Shown: positions 1-11,265, numbered from the stretch's first letter. The stretch: 64,000 nt of DNA from Amorphophallus konjac (GCA_022559845.1 CM040125.1:323957829-324021828); one strand, 5' to 3'. Numbers and translations are program-made. Notes: generated by a model not told the origin, from the sequence alone.

Positions 1-282
1 ACCTTTCACAGGGAGAGGCAGTAAGCCGGCCAGGCGGGGAGCGGAGAATGAACTAAGAACTAACTAAACGGAAGATGTCGGTTCTGTCTACGCTCTGGAA
101 CAGGGGACAAGAAGTTGATGTCGGCGCCGCTACGACCACTCCCGAATTTTGTTGTCGACGAGACCAGTAGCAAAATCTTCAGGATTGGATCAGGATGACG
201 TCTCATTTTTTTGGAATTTCCTGGTTGGCGGTGCTGGTCGGGGAAAGGCCGCGAACAGGGTCCCTGAGTTCTGGTTTTGACT

Positions 283-294
283 GCTATGATACCA
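283..294 (-). other. Degenerate tRNA-iMet primer binding site
   Basis: The minus strand reads TGGTATCATAGC, one mismatch from the plant initiator tRNA-Met primer site TGGTATCAGAGC. The preceding bases do not give a clean CA LTR end, so this is tentative. Confidence 0.3.
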
Positions 295-1471
295 CAGTAG
301 CAGGAAGACGAGGCCGCCACGAGCGCTCCTGAGCTCTGATCGAGCGTGGCTGGTGTCGTTGGAACTGTTGTCGAGTCCTCTTAGAAACGAGACCCACTGA
401 GATGCCAGAGGATGTTAGAGCAGATTAGGAGAGCCCAAACAGTGGATAGGGGTTGGTTCAGTCCTAGAGGGGACGGAACTACGCACCCTAGGGAGAAAAT
501 TAGGAACTCACTTGTCCGGGGTCCAATCGGGAAGCTGCTTCTTGGTACTGGAAGCCGACCTGTCGTAGAAGGTCTCGACCAATCTCCGCCACCAAATCTT
601 CAGGTGGCCAGTCATGGGAGCCTCTGCAATAAGCCTCAGGTTGGCAGTCTAGAGGGAGACGCGCAGTCTGGGGAGATAGGCTCCCCCAGGCAGCCACGAG
701 CTTAGGTTGGGACAAGACCACCGCCGTTGCGAAGAAGACACGGAGACGCTTCTGACAGTGCCTCTTGAGGGCCCAGGAAACCCGGGATGGAGTCGTGGTT
801 GGCTCTGCGAGTCGCTGGTGCTATGCTGCCTGCGAATTGAGAAGTGCAGGCTGAAGATGAGAGGTGGAAAATGAGGTAAACGGGAGGGGAAAGAGAGTGG
901 AAGGGTGTGAAAGCAACCCTTGGATGTTAGGGGGTCTGGGAGCGGGTAAACCAAGGTGAGGGAGGGGGAGAATAGGGGTAGGGAGGTGGTCTAGTAGGTG
1001 GTGAGAGAGTGAGCTACGAATTTGGGGCTAGGAGGGATGGGTAGGGGGATGATGGTTTCCCTATTTGGGGTGGTCTAGGGCTTGTAGGAGGAGAGAGTGG
1101 AGGGGAAAATATTCAAACTTCTCTTGGGAGTTGGAAGATTGCATGGGGAAGAGAGAGGATTGTGTTGGGGAGAGTGGGATTGTGTTGGGAAGAACAATAT
1201 TCTCCTAGGGAGGGGAGATATTTGGTGGGAGGGGAATGATGGCACCTAGGGGAGTGGAAAGGTAGTGGAGGTGGAAGCTTGGATGGAGGATGAGGTGGAG
1301 GAGAGAGGTGGGATTTGAATTTGGGGAAGGGGGGAAAGAGAAAGAGAGGGGTGGGTGGGATTCTCTCCCTAGGGATTCTCACCCCACTAATGGATTCTCT
1401 ACACAAGAAACTTGAATTTTGAACTCACAAAATGACAACTATCATTAACATAAAATGGGGGGAATGGGGTC

Positions 1472-1481
1472 CTATATATAG
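1472..1481 (-). promoter_or_regulatory. TATA box of the minus-strand LTR
   Basis: CTATATATAG is followed on the minus strand by a pyrimidine-rich leader, as expected for an LTR core promoter. The sequence is self-complementary, so orientation is inferred from the surrounding leader. Confidence 0.4.
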
Positions 1482-1795
1482 GCAACCCACATTTTACAAT
1501 AAGTCCCCGACTCTTGATACAATGACAAATAATCAAGGGGGTAGGGGGCGCCCTTGGGCCTAGCCCAATGAATTGGACCCATTAACCAACTAACCAACCT
1601 AATGACACTCAAACTTAGGTAAATAAATCAAAGACCTAGGGAAATGACTCAAATAAAAGGGAAAATACATCAAATGACTCAAATAGAAAGCTAAAAATGG
1701 ATAATTGGGCCCACATAGAGTGATGCCCGAGCTCACACAACTCGGAGTGTGACGAGGACCCGAGCCAGAGGGAGTCGTAGGTGATGCCTCTATCA

Positions 1796-3384
1796 AGGAT
1801 TTTCCTTCCTGGTGAGCTACTGTTAGTCGAGCATGATTCTTCTCATCTTGTCTTGTGGTGACTTTTTGAGGTACGCTTTGGAAGTGCTGTCTCGATGAAG
1901 ACTTGTCCTATGTGTCTGCTTATGTGTGGACTATGTTAGTTCTGAACTTGATCTGCTCTTGTTTCAGTTGTGGCTTGGGTTTTGACCCAGTTGTTTGTTG
2001 GGAGCCGTTGTGCACAATGTTCAGCATGCCGTGTTTGGCGGCTGTTGTGCAGTGAAGGTTCAGTAATTCTTTCAGGACATGGGGATAAGCTGAGATTAGC
2101 ATTCTTTATGCTCTATGTTGAAGCTAGTGCTCTTCATGGTTTGCACTATGGCAACTTGTGATCGGCTGTTAGCAGGATCAGTACTCGATCGAGGCATGGT
2201 ATATTGCAGTTTCATGAATTGCGATGGCACAGAGTGTGTGCTGAGATGCGGTTGCCGAGTTGTCTGTGATGCCTGTGTGTGAGGTATTGAGTACGCATCG
2301 GAAGTGTGTGGTCTCATAACCTACTGGTCGAGGATCGTTGGTTGGAAGATTCTGACCCGCCGAGAGGTTTGTTTCCTTGGTGTGACTTCATCTTGGCTAT
2401 GTGTGCCTTGATGTTGTTGGTTGCCGTGCCATTGCTTCAGGCTTTGTGGTTGTTGGCACCGGCGAGTTTGAGGATTGGCGAATTTATCAGCATATATGCT
2501 AGTCGAGTACCCTTTCTTCTGTATTTCTTGGGAGTTGTGCTCTCGGGATAGATCATGGTCCTCGAGATGCGTTCTCTGATATTGTTGTTTGTGGGTCCTT
2601 GTTGGTAAGCTGCGAGCGGCTAGTATATGTTAGCAATGTGTTCAGCTACATTTGTTCCTTGATGTGACCCAGCTTGCAGTTGCGTCACGTGGTTCTGTAT
2701 TGAGAACGGAGCTGGGTTTCTGCAGGTGTTGTTTGAGGTTGTGGCTGTTGTGGTTGTGTTTAGCTTGGGAGGAGTTCCCTGTGTGTCTGAATTTGGCATT
2801 GTGTTGACCGAAATCTTGTCTGTTGGTTTTGCTGTACTCTTATGTCGTGGTAGAGTTGGCATGCAACTCGAATCAGATGTGATGTCTGAGTGAGGACTGA
2901 CTTGATTGTGCTTGTGGTCCAGTGCTGTCATTGGCGTTCTGCGTGCCAGTTTTGTTGTTCTTGGCATGGAAGCTAATGGTTGGAGCAGTCAGCTGAGAGG
3001 ATTGTGTTTCCTTGTCTAAGCTGATGCTTGTTGTGTCTGCCGAGTATGTTTTATCGGTGGCTGTTTCGTAGCATGGGTCGTGTCTCCTTCTTTTGTGAGA
3101 TGAAAGCGATGATGCCCTGTTTCAGAGGTGCCGGACTTGTGTTCCTTTGTGTGTCATGCTCGTTTTGTGGATTGATGTGCCTTGATATCCGGAGCATGTG
3201 CCTGTGATTGTGGTCTGGCAGAGTCCCTCTGAATTGTGTTTTTTCAAGAATTGTGTTATCGTGCTTTGTGTTTGAGGTTTGGCCGATGCTTGGAGAGCGT
3301 GGCCTGTGTTTGGGTTTGTTCTTCCATTGTTCCTTTGTTGACTCCTTGAATTTCGAGGATGAAATTCCTTTAAGGGGGGAGGAC
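1796..3384 (+). repeat. LARD-like internal region, 3' part, truncated
   Basis: This stretch runs alongside 33474-35063 from the shared AGGATTTTCC onward and ends in a purine tract immediately before LTR A. Only short, unrelated ORFs are present. The phrase around 3345-3370 (a coding-like tail ending in the purine tract) resembles the end of a chromovirus pol, so the family probably descends from an autonomous gypsy element by loss of its genes. Confidence 0.7.
3371..3384 (+). other. Polypurine tract before LTR A
   Basis: TAAGGGGGGAGGAC directly precedes the LTR start TATAATATCC. The same tract occurs at 35050-35063 and, reversed, at 44647-44660, in each case next to an LTR start. Confidence 0.75.
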
Positions 3385-4369
3385 TATAATATCCTGGATT
3401 CTTCGGATTGGAATCGGAGAGCTTTCGGAACGCTTTCGTGGGTCCTGAAACGTGTTTTACAATCCACTAGGGTTTTTCCCTTGTATAACTTGTGGAACAC
3501 CGTGGAGAGTGAACCGTTGAGTTTTACGACTCCGGGATGCTACATGTGCGTTGTGCTCGTTCCGAGGATCGTAGAGACTATGTTTTCGTATTTTTCTAAA
3601 TTTACAAATTTTCGTGCAGAAAATCATATTTTAGGAAAATTACTAATTTCCTATTTCTTTTTTCCTTTTTATTCTCTCACCTCTCTCCTCTCTCTTCTCT
3701 CGCCGTTTTCACCCTCTCTCCCTCCGTTCTCTCTCCTTTCACCCCCTCTGCTCCCGCTACAGATGGAGGAGGCCCGGGGATGTCATGGAGATACCATGGA
3801 GGTGTCGTGGAGCGTGATGGCGTGAAGAATGGAGCGTGGTGTTGTCGCGATCCCGTTCGGTGGATTCAAAGCCGACATAGAGTTTGTGTGATCCTTTTCA
3901 GCGTGGTTTGACCGTTTTGGCATGTGAGATCTTTGGTGGAGGTAGGGGGACAGATACCCTACTCTTTTCCTGCATCTTCTCGCGATTTGGAGCCGAACGG
4001 TGTGAGTTTGAGTGGGTTTTGCCATGTTTGGGCGAAATGCATGTTAGGGGGTGTAAGCCGTGTTCACCGTTCCAGGCGACGGTTTGTAGTTTAAATGGAT
4101 TCATTTGAACCCCTGGCATGTTGGAATTCATTCCCCGCCTGTTTGAACTCCTTTGGCTGTGATTTGGGGCCGGTAGGAGGCCGGGTACCCACGTGAGTCG
4201 TTTTGGGTGGATTTATGGAAGTCACCCATTTCTTGAAGTTTCGTGCATGGTTTGATCCCTTCTGGCTTGTGGAGGGATGGTATTGTGGTTAGGAATGTTT
4301 CCCCATCGTTTAGACGTGATTGGGGCGTGGAAAGACCGGGTTTTAGGTAGTCCCACAGTTTTCCCGTCG

Positions 4370-4880
4370 GAGCGGTTTAGCGGTCTTACCAGTGACTGCC
4401 ATTTGTACTAGGGGGCCCTCTGGAGACGACTAGGCAGAGTCCATTGTCAGTTTGGTTTAGCGGTCTCGCGACCGACCGCAACCCTGGTTTAGAGGCCCTT
4501 GCGTGACAGCTACTTGACGTTTAAGTCAATTAATCAGTTTTAAGTCGGTTCGGGCAAGCGATCTAGCTCCCGACCGCAAGGTGGCTTTAGCGGCCCTGGG
4601 GTGACCGCCATTCCCTGGAAAAGGTCCTAGGGAGACCGTGTTTTGGTTTTTACTGTTTTAAGTTGGTTCCTAATGACAGCCTTGCGACTAACCGCCTTAT
4701 GAAGTCACGCTCAGGCAAAGGACCGCCAAAAGGATGACTTATCATGTTTTGAGGCGGTTTGGGTATGGCAGTCTGGCCATGACTGTTAAAGCCTAGAAAC
4801 GGCCTTTAGTAGACCGTTTTATGTCTGTTTTACCCTGCGAATAGCGGCCCTGATAAGACCACCAATGAGGATTATCAGCC
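4370..4880 (+). repeat. Array of GCGGTC/GACCGC inverted motifs
   Basis: Roughly ten degenerate units of about 40-60 bp are seen. Each pairs a copy of AGCGGTC with a downstream GACCGC, so each could fold into a small stem. The same array recurs in LTR B (about 36050-36560) and in both minus-strand LTRs (about 43430-43830 and 59990-60390). Confidence 0.6.
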
Positions 4881-6478
4881 AAGGGTAAGACCACCATTTG
4901 TTTGGGAGTTTCTTTCGTGTTGATTTGGCTTCCGGTTAATGTGGCTTCGACCCCTTGGTTAGCCCATTGTTCCATGGATGTCTTGGATGTCCTATGATAG
5001 CTGTGACCATGTTATAGGGTGTTCGGGAGTGCCACTATACCGAGCAGTGTTTTGTATTATTTCGAAGGTCATTATGGTTTCCAGTCAACCCGGTTGTGAC
5101 CCAGTGGTTGACACGTGACCTTGTGAGTTTCTCGTCTGTCCTGAGAGGATCGAGACATGGCTTTCGGTGCTTGGAGGTATTGGCTTACCATGATTTGCGT
5201 GCCATGTGGTTTGAGGGCTTTCGTAATCTCTCATGTTCCGTGTTTTGTGTTATGCGGAATTGTGAGTCCGTAGTGCTGCTCGGAGATCGAGGACTCATCA
5301 TTATCATTATTGTTGTTATGGATCTAACTGTTCTGTGTCGTCTTCCAGAATGTGTTTTACCGTGGTTTCTGACTTAGGGAGTAGGCGGATTAACAGCGTG
5401 TTGCTGTGATGTCTGACGATCTTGACCCGAGTCTTGTGACTCAAGGATTATTGTCAGCAGCTCTAGTTGACTGTCCTGAGTCTGGTAGCAGTTGTGAACT
5501 GCATTATGCTCCATAGTACGTGCGACAGGTGCGTGCTTACCCTATCTATACTTCGGTGTTCGCTATTTTAGAGTCGTTGTGTCTAGTGAGCCTTCACTAG
5601 TCGTAGCCTGACGACACTTTCCATGTGTCGGCCCAACTGGGAGTGGTGGCGGGGCAGAGTCCCAGTTGAGACGGTTTGTAGGTTGGTTGCCATGGGCCCC
5701 TTTTTCGTGCCATTAGAGTCCGACGGGAGGGGAAAACCATCTAGAGGCCTGGCTCAAGACATTGAGCTTGTGCGTACACACGTGGTCAGGGGCGTTGGAC
5801 AGCCGTCGACGGGCGTGAACCTGACTAGTCACTCGTTATTGTAGTTCCTTGTACTTGGTTCCTGTTGAGTGTCTCAATTATCACCATTCTAGGCGTATGG
5901 GAGATACTTGTGGCGTAGTGTAAGACGTTTGTGGACGGATGTGGCGTTTCTTCTAGTGAGGAGGTGCTACTGTCACACGACACGATGACTTGTGTTTTCG
6001 TGACTTATTCGAGTAGCCTATGCTTGGCTTCACTCGAGGTTACGGGTTCTGTAGCGTACACGATGGTGAGATCGTGTATGTCTTGTGCCTTTGATCGTGT
6101 AGGTCTTTGGTAGGCTTTTGCCAGTTTTTGTAGGTTTTCACGATAGGGTTATGTGATTTGTCAATGAATCGGTAACGCCTGACTTTGTGAGATCGGGGTT
6201 CGCCTTTCCGTTGCTGTTTGGAGTAGTTTAGAGGGCTGAGGTTCCTTTGGCTGCCGTGTTTCTGTGTTATGGCTTTTCCTCTTTACTTTTTCTTTTGTTA
6301 CGCATGTTGTTACTGCGTTGCTTTAGTTGTTAGCACTGTTGTTACTGCGTTGTTTTGTGGTAGGGTTCTGCGGGATCCCTACTGAGCCAGTGATAGGAGG
6401 CTCACCCCTGACTTTTCAGGTGTAGCTATTCTTCCTCGTGCTAGGAGGTACCTACTGCATGGTTCTTAGTTGCCAGCG

Positions 6479-6483
6479 GTGGC
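6479..6483. repeat. Target site duplication GTGGC (left)
   Basis: GTGGC immediately precedes the Tat 5' LTR and is repeated at 32254-32258 after the 3' LTR. The intact LTR B at about 38135 carries the uninterrupted target. Confidence 0.9.
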
Positions 6484-6742
6484 TGTAGACACGCCATTCT
6501 TGACGTCTCCTGAGAAAGTCTCATATTACTATACAACGCCCCGCAACGGCTTACGCATTTTGAATCGCCCGAGTGCTTCCTTTTCTTGGGTCTTCTTCTA
6601 CCTTTCTCGGCATCCGGAATCGTCTCATCACGACATTCGGACGGCATCAACATCAGTCGAACGCATCAGGAGGTTCCGGAATCAAGAAGGGGGTCTACCG
6701 GGCGGTCGCCGACGCCTGATTTGAGGACCCGGGTGGGTCTTA

Positions 6743-7375
6743 ATGGGGGCGTCCAGGCGCCTGGACGCCCCCATCTTTTTAATTTATTTTATTATTTTCT
6801 CAGGGCCCAAAAATAAATAAAAATATATATATTTTAATGGAGGCGTCCAGGCCCCTGGACGCCTCCATAAAAACTAATAATAATAAATATTTATAAAATG
6901 CCACTTGGCATAAAAAAGACAAAAAATAATTAAAAATATATATATTAATGGAGGCGTCCAGGCCCCTGGACGCCTCCATAAAAACAAATAAAAAAATTAA
7001 AATGCCAGCCCTGGTATAAAAGACAAAAGAAAAATAAAAAATAATATAATTTTGGAGGCGTCCAGGCCCCTGGACGCCTCCATCAAAACCCTCACGGGCG
7101 CCGGCCACCGAACGACGGTTTGTCGTGTGTGAAAAAATCCAAATTATAGAGACGTCCAGTCAGCTGGACACGCCCATTTCTGAATCACGAGGCGCCGCTC
7201 ACAAAACCACGCGTTGTGCCAAACCGCGTGCGGCCGTCGTCGGTTTTCGGTGGACCTGCTTGAGGCGTCCGGGACCCTGGACGCCTCCACAAAAGTATTC
7301 CAAAAAAATCAATAAAAATAGAATAAAATATTATTTCGGCCCTGATGGAGGTGTCCAGGGTCCTGGACGCCTCCA
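6743..7375 (+). repeat. Palindrome array in U3 of the 5' LTR
   Basis: The palindromes are at 6743-6774 (a perfect 32-bp palindrome), 6837-6868, 6948-6979 and 7053-7082 (near-perfect, one central mismatch), a degenerate one near 7150-7172, then about 7261-7289 and 7346-7375. The shared core is GGCGTCCAGG with its complement CCTGGACGCC. Spacers are A/T-rich and about 75-110 bp long. The last copy ends 13 bp before the TATA box. Confidence 0.9.
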
Positions 7376-7388
7376 CCCTCCGGAGCTC

Positions 7389-7396
7389 TATAAATA
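7389..7396 (+). promoter_or_regulatory. LTR TATA box
   Basis: TATAAATA lies just after the last palindrome and is followed by a GC-rich initiation region. It is conserved at 30967-30974 in the 3' LTR. The inferred transcript leader to the gag ATG is about 1.85 kb. Confidence 0.8.
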
Positions 7397-8027
7397 GAGG
7401 CCCACCCCCTCAGTTCTGGAGGGGCTTAGAAGTGATCCGATAGGCTGCCGGAGCCCAGAGGCTACGGAGTCATTTTCTAACCCGTGGGTTCTTTTGTAGG
7501 TGGAGGTTCTGCCGGCTTCTCGGGTGCTCACGCTCGCGAGAGGAAGGTCGTCTTCATCCACCGCGCTTCCACGTCGTCCCCACGCTGCCGGAGCTCCGCC
7601 GGATTTCACCCTCGGCTCATCCAATAAGCCTTTTCTTCCCCTTTTTCTTCGTAGTTCTTTTGCATTCATCATCTCGCATCCTCTATCCCCCTTCATAAGG
7701 GCGCCTCTTCTTTTATACTTCTTGCATCCATCATCTCATTTTCCTCCTACTCGAGTCCGAGAGGGGTTTAAAAGATAACACCAACCAGGTGTGTGTCTTG
7801 CCATCATTTCGTTATTTTTATCGCAAGGATTTGAATACTACACCTCCATCTTTCTAATCCACTTGTCATTTGTTTGTCGTTGTTTTGCAAGGGTAGCCGA
7901 GGAAAGCCCTCTCCGTCGGCCGGCCGGAGGGAGAGGAAGAAGCAACCCGCCATCTCCCGCTCTTGAGGTAGGCGCGATCACTTTCTTATTTTGGGGTCTT
8001 TCGGCCCCTGGCGATCACATCTTATTT

Positions 8028-8490
8028 TCGAGGCCGCGGCGAGTCACTTCCCCAATGGCCGTTTAAATTTCCGTTCTTATATTCTCTTTATACTCTGTTA
8101 TATTCTGCTCATATTCTCGAGGCCGCGGCGAGTCACTTCCCCAATGGCCGTTTAAATTCCCATTTTTATATGTTATATTCTTATCTATTCGTGTTCTCGA
8201 GGCCGCGGCGAGTCACTTCCCCAATGGCCGTTTAAATTCACGTTCTTATACGTTATATTCTTATCTGTTTGTGTTCTCGAGGCCGCGGCGAGTCACTTCC
8301 CCAATGGCCGTTTAAATTCCCGCTCTTTGTATTCTCTCTATATTCTGTCATCTTATTATCTGCTCATATTCTCGAGGCCGCGGCGAGTCACTTCCCCAAT
8401 GGCCGTTTCAATTCTTGTTATTTAATTTTTGCACCATTCCCGTCCCCCCGAGGCCGCGGCGAGTCACTTCCCGCTATGGCCGTTTAAACC
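8028..8490 (+). repeat. Six tandem leader repeats carrying mini upstream ORFs
   Basis: Six copies of a conserved block of about 38 bp (cores GAGGCCGCGGCGAGTCAC and CAATGGCCGTTTAAA) start at about 8028, 8118, 8198, 8278, 8373 and 8449. They are separated by T-rich spacers. Five contain ATGGCCGTTTAA, a complete three-codon ORF Met-Ala-Val-stop (ATGs at 8055, 8144, 8224, 8304 and 8476). The fifth copy (ATG 8399) has lost its stop and runs eight codons. All lie downstream of the TATA box and so in the gag mRNA leader. Confidence 0.85.
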
Positions 8491-8676
8491 CCATATTTTG
8501 CTATATCACACTTGTCCCGCTCGCCCCGCCGGAGCAATCTCCCGTGGTGGCCCCTTCTCTCTCTTCTCTTATTTCTGTGTTGCAGCAAACAAACACCAAA
8601 AGAAAGAAAAGAGGAGCCCGCGCGCGCTCCGCGTCCTCTCCGCTCTTCCCCGAACCGCGTGACGTCGCTCACAGAT

Positions 8677-8694
8677 TGGCGATCACGGTGGGAC
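8677..8694 (+). other. Putative primer binding site of the Tat element
   Basis: TGGCGATCACGGTGGGAC begins 3 bp after the LTR end. It begins with TGG, as expected for pairing with a tRNA 3' CCA end. The TTGGCG...GTGGGA layout is the one usual after Tat 5' LTRs. The cognate tRNA was not determined. Confidence 0.6.
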
Positions 8695-9267
8695 CTCTAC
8701 TGCTTCCTTTCGGCTACCCTTGCAAGTTCGGCACCACCCGTGCCTCTCCACCTTCGCGCCCGCGCGCGCCCCCGTTGTGCTCACGGCAGCACCGTCAGTT
8801 TTGATTGGTTCTTTGTTTATTATATGTCTGTTATTTCTGTTGTTTTCCCACTCCATATATCTGTCAGCATTCCATTGCATACATCCATTCCTCTTTTCTA
8901 TCCTTTTTTTCATTTTTTGAGGATCACCCTTTCCCGGTGAAGGAAGGACTCTCCGTTTGGGAATTCCTCTCAACGGACTAGAATCTCCTACACTGGGACC
9001 TCCGTAAGTCCCCGACATCGAAGAATCTCCTCTTCGTTCACTGGGCTGGTTGTACCATTGAAGTTCCCCGGAGTTAGTCATTTCATTCGTGGTGAGACGA
9101 GAGACCCTAGCTGACACGGCGGTGAAACAAAAACAAACTAGGGTCCCCATTTTGTGTGAACTTCGGATCTCGCTAAAAATACAAAAAAAATCATCAAAAT
9201 CAAAACACAAAAAAGGGCGTAAAGGCATCCACTTGTTTGATAATCTCTGCTACCTACTTGCTAGTGT
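8695..9267 (+). other. Untranslated leader between primer site and gag
   Basis: No coding domain is seen. The minus-strand ORF of 181 codons here is antisense to the leader and has no recognisable motif. The A-rich stretch at about 9170-9220 precedes the gag start. Confidence 0.6.
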
Positions 9268-10845
9268 ATGTTTTTGCGTTCTGGGAAAACTGTGAGCATG
9301 TCTCACGAGTCTTCTGAGGAAAACCACCCTAGTCGTGGTTTGACAGCCGACCCGCGAGTCTATGCTATGGACTCGGGTCCTTCTCATGACCCCTCACATG
9401 AGGTGCAGGTTATTGCCGGGGACACGTCCCTACCACAGGATATCTCTTCCTTACTGGGCGTCCTCGCCAACACGGAGCTTACCTCTGAACAGCTCCGGGC
9501 CTTCCAGGCCATTCTAAAGGGGAAATCTGTTTCCCCCACGCCCCAGGAATCAACTCCGGCCATCGCACCTCTCCAAGAGTCCGTGCAGGCCATTCCATCT
9601 CCTTCATTGGCGCAAGCCATCCAGTCTCCCTCGCTTCAAGGTCAAGCGAGCCAACAACCACCCTCATTCCAGTTCCCGTCACAATCTCAAACTCCCGTTG
9701 TTCCCCACACGCCGCTTCAGCCAGGGCCAACTGTCGGCGGTCCGACAGCTCCCTCTCATTCTGGGTTCCCCCCTCAAGTCTCCGGGAGACAGTTTCTCCC
9801 CCAGTGGCAAGTGCCACCTTCACCCCCAGAGGAGCTCGCCCAATCGCTCCTCAATAGGTTCAACCGCATGGACGAGCAGTTTCAAAATCTGAGAAGGATG
9901 GTGGACGTGAAAGCCACCCCGGAGGTTGCTTTGCCAATCCTTCCCGTCATTCATCTTCCTCCCTCCGAAATGCCCACGTACCGCAGATACAATGGTACCG
10001 GCAACCCCTTCATTCATCTCAAGGATTTCATGTATGAGTCCTCTTACTGGCAAAACGATCAGAGGTCCCTGGCATACCTCTTTCGGAGATCATTGGATGG
10101 TCCCGCGCTTGAGTGGTTCTATTCTCTGGAGCCCCGCGAGGCCGAGAATTTTGAAATAGTCCAGAGAAGGTTCTTGCAGAAATATAGGGATAGGGTCGGT
10201 CCCTCACTCTCCATTACCGACCTAGTGGCCGAAAAGATGAAACCCGACGAGGATTTTGTCCGATATGCTGATAGATGGAGGTCTCTGGCGGAAAGAATAA
10301 GGGATACCCTCTCCGAGCCCGAACAAGTGAAGATGATTGTGTCTAATGCAACCCCACAGTTCAGACATGTCCTGGCCATGAATAAACTTACTACAATGGA
10401 GGAACTCTATGAAAGGGCCCGATACATCCAAACCCAGCTAAAAGACTCCCCCATCATGAACATGTTTGAGTCGCCGAAGCCCAAAGTGGTCAGAAAGACA
10501 GGCGCTGGTGTCCCGGGCGGAGCCACAGAAGGGGTCGTGACAAATGAGCAAGTCAGTGCGGTCAACAATGCCAACTATGCAGTCAACCCAAGGCCTCCAC
10601 AAATGCCCCGACTTCCCCTTCAACCAGGTCCTTTCCCTCTTCGTCCTCCACCCCAAAATAATCCACCCCAGGATAATATGCCTCCATTACGCCAACCCCA
10701 GCAACAACAACCACAACCTCAGCAACAACAACCACCGCTTCAGTACAACCAAGTTCCACCCCCGGGGAACTATGGTCCCCAACAGCAACAAAGGAGGCCG
10801 CTCGGTCCCAAGAGAGCCTACTATCCACCATTGCCGAAACCTTAG
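9268..10845 (+). CDS. gag: Tat Gag polyprotein, N-terminal and core part
   Basis: A 525-codon frame. Residues about 1-230 are low-complexity and rich in Pro, Ser and Gln. Residues about 230-390 hold the retrotransposon gag core, with the pattern around WFYSLEP and the FLQKYRDRVG segment typical of Tat Gag. The C-terminus is Pro/Gln-rich. Gag would form the particle shell and package RNA. The start at 9268 is the first ATG of the frame; 9298 is an alternative. The frame closes before the zinc knuckle, which continues in another frame at 10866, so a frameshift separates the two halves. Being downstream of the mini-ORF array, its translation may be restrained. Confidence 0.88.
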   Translation: MFLRSGKTVSMSHESSEENHPSRGLTADPRVYAMDSGPSHDPSHEVQVIAGDTSLPQDISSLLGVLANTELTSEQLRAFQAILKGKSVSPTPQESTPAIAPLQESVQAIPSPSLAQAIQSPSLQGQASQQPPSFQFPSQSQTPVVPHTPLQPGPTVGGPTAPSHSGFPPQVSGRQFLPQWQVPPSPPEELAQSLLNRFNRMDEQFQNLRRMVDVKATPEVALPILPVIHLPPSEMPTYRRYNGTGNPFIHLKDFMYESSYWQNDQRSLAYLFRRSLDGPALEWFYSLEPREAENFEIVQRRFLQKYRDRVGPSLSITDLVAEKMKPDEDFVRYADRWRSLAERIRDTLSEPEQVKMIVSNATPQFRHVLAMNKLTTMEELYERARYIQTQLKDSPIMNMFESPKPKVVRKTGAGVPGGATEGVVTNEQVSAVNNANYAVNPRPPQMPRLPLQPGPFPLRPPPQNNPPQDNMPPLRQPQQQQPQPQQQQPPLQYNQVPPPGNYGPQQQQRRPLGPKRAYYPPLPKP

Positions 10846-10865
10846 CAGACATTTTTAATGCCCTC

Positions 10866-11180
10866 ATGGCATCAAACCAACTCGCCCTACCCAGAGAAAG
10901 GCCCGCGTGGCCCCCCAATGTTGATACCTCCAAATACTGTGTCTACCACAGGCAGCCAGGACACACAGTAGATTACTGCTTCCATTTCAAAGATTACATC
11001 CATGATATGAATGATGAACATCAAATAGATTGGGATGAGATGAGACGGTACGTCGCGGCTCTCAAGGCTAGGAGACCTCCTCAGAGGCCACAGCAGCAGT
11101 TACAACAGCAGCAGCAACAGCAACCACAACAACAACAGCAGCTCAGCAGGCCCCACAACAACAGCCCGACATGGGCATAA
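10866..11180 (+). CDS. gag: Gag C-terminal zinc-knuckle segment (shifted frame)
   Basis: A 104-codon frame with the motif CVYHRQPGHTVDYC near residues 24-37 (Cys-Cys-His-Cys-like, of the atypical form seen in Tat Gag), followed by a long poly-Gln tract. It continues the Gag polypeptide but lies in a different frame from 9268-10845. This may be programmed frameshifting or a disabling indel; the accompanying breaks downstream favour decay. Confidence 0.75.
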   Translation: MASNQLALPRERPAWPPNVDTSKYCVYHRQPGHTVDYCFHFKDYIHDMNDEHQIDWDEMRRYVAALKARRPPQRPQQQLQQQQQQQPQQQQQLSRPHNNSPTWA

Positions 11181-11265
11181 TCCAGAATCCATTACCGGAG
11201 CACCAACAGCCCAATCATCAGGTTAACCCCATCTCCTCCTTCCCGGAAGTCGGGAGAGAGCAGGT

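Larger units (their letters stand above)
1..1795 (-). mobile_element. Probable LTR and leader of an unidentified LTR retrotransposon
   Basis: Read on the minus strand this stretch looks like an LTR followed by an untranslated leader. It begins at 1795 with TGATAGAGGC, exactly where homology to the LARD-like repeat stops (the second LARD copy continues at 33474). It has a TATA box near 1472-1481, then a long pyrimidine-rich, ORF-poor leader, and a primer-binding-site-like sequence at 283-294. No gag or pol is reached before the window edge, and the short ORFs show no recognisable domain. I infer an LTR retrotransposon inserted into, or abutting, the LARD-like repeat. A plant gene 5' region is a possible alternative. 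Confidence 0.35.
3385..6483 (+). repeat. LARD-like LTR A, first part
   Basis: This is the first 3.1 kb of a long LTR. It matches LTR B at 35064 onward, and its continuation is at 32259-32530 beyond the inserted Tat element. It starts TATAAT, whereas the minus-strand copies start TGTAAT, so the terminal TG has probably mutated. It contains a pyrimidine-rich stretch at about 3650-3765 and an array of GCGGTC/GACCGC inverted motifs at about 4370-4880. No coding region is supported. The 205-codon ORF at 3208-3825 merely crosses the purine tract and LTR start. Confidence 0.75.
6484..8673 (+). repeat. Tat element 5' LTR
   Basis: It runs from TGTAGACACG to GCTCACA. In order it contains a U3 with six or seven CG-rich palindromes separated by A/T-rich spacers, a TATA box at 7389-7396, and a leader holding six tandem repeats with mini-upstream ORFs (8028-8490). 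It is nearly identical to 30063-32253. Confidence 0.93.

Noticed and set aside
3208..3825. 205-codon plus-strand ORF
   Set aside because: It crosses the purine tract and LTR start, is matched by a similar chance frame at 34932-35504, and contains no domain.
8028..8490. Regularly spaced repeats resembling a CRISPR array
   Set aside because: Spacers are similar T-rich sequence, the units sit inside LTRs of a plant retrotransposon, and no cas gene is present.
8683..9228. 181-codon minus-strand ORF
   Set aside because: It lies antisense to the gag leader with no recognisable motif and no promoter or homologue in the window.
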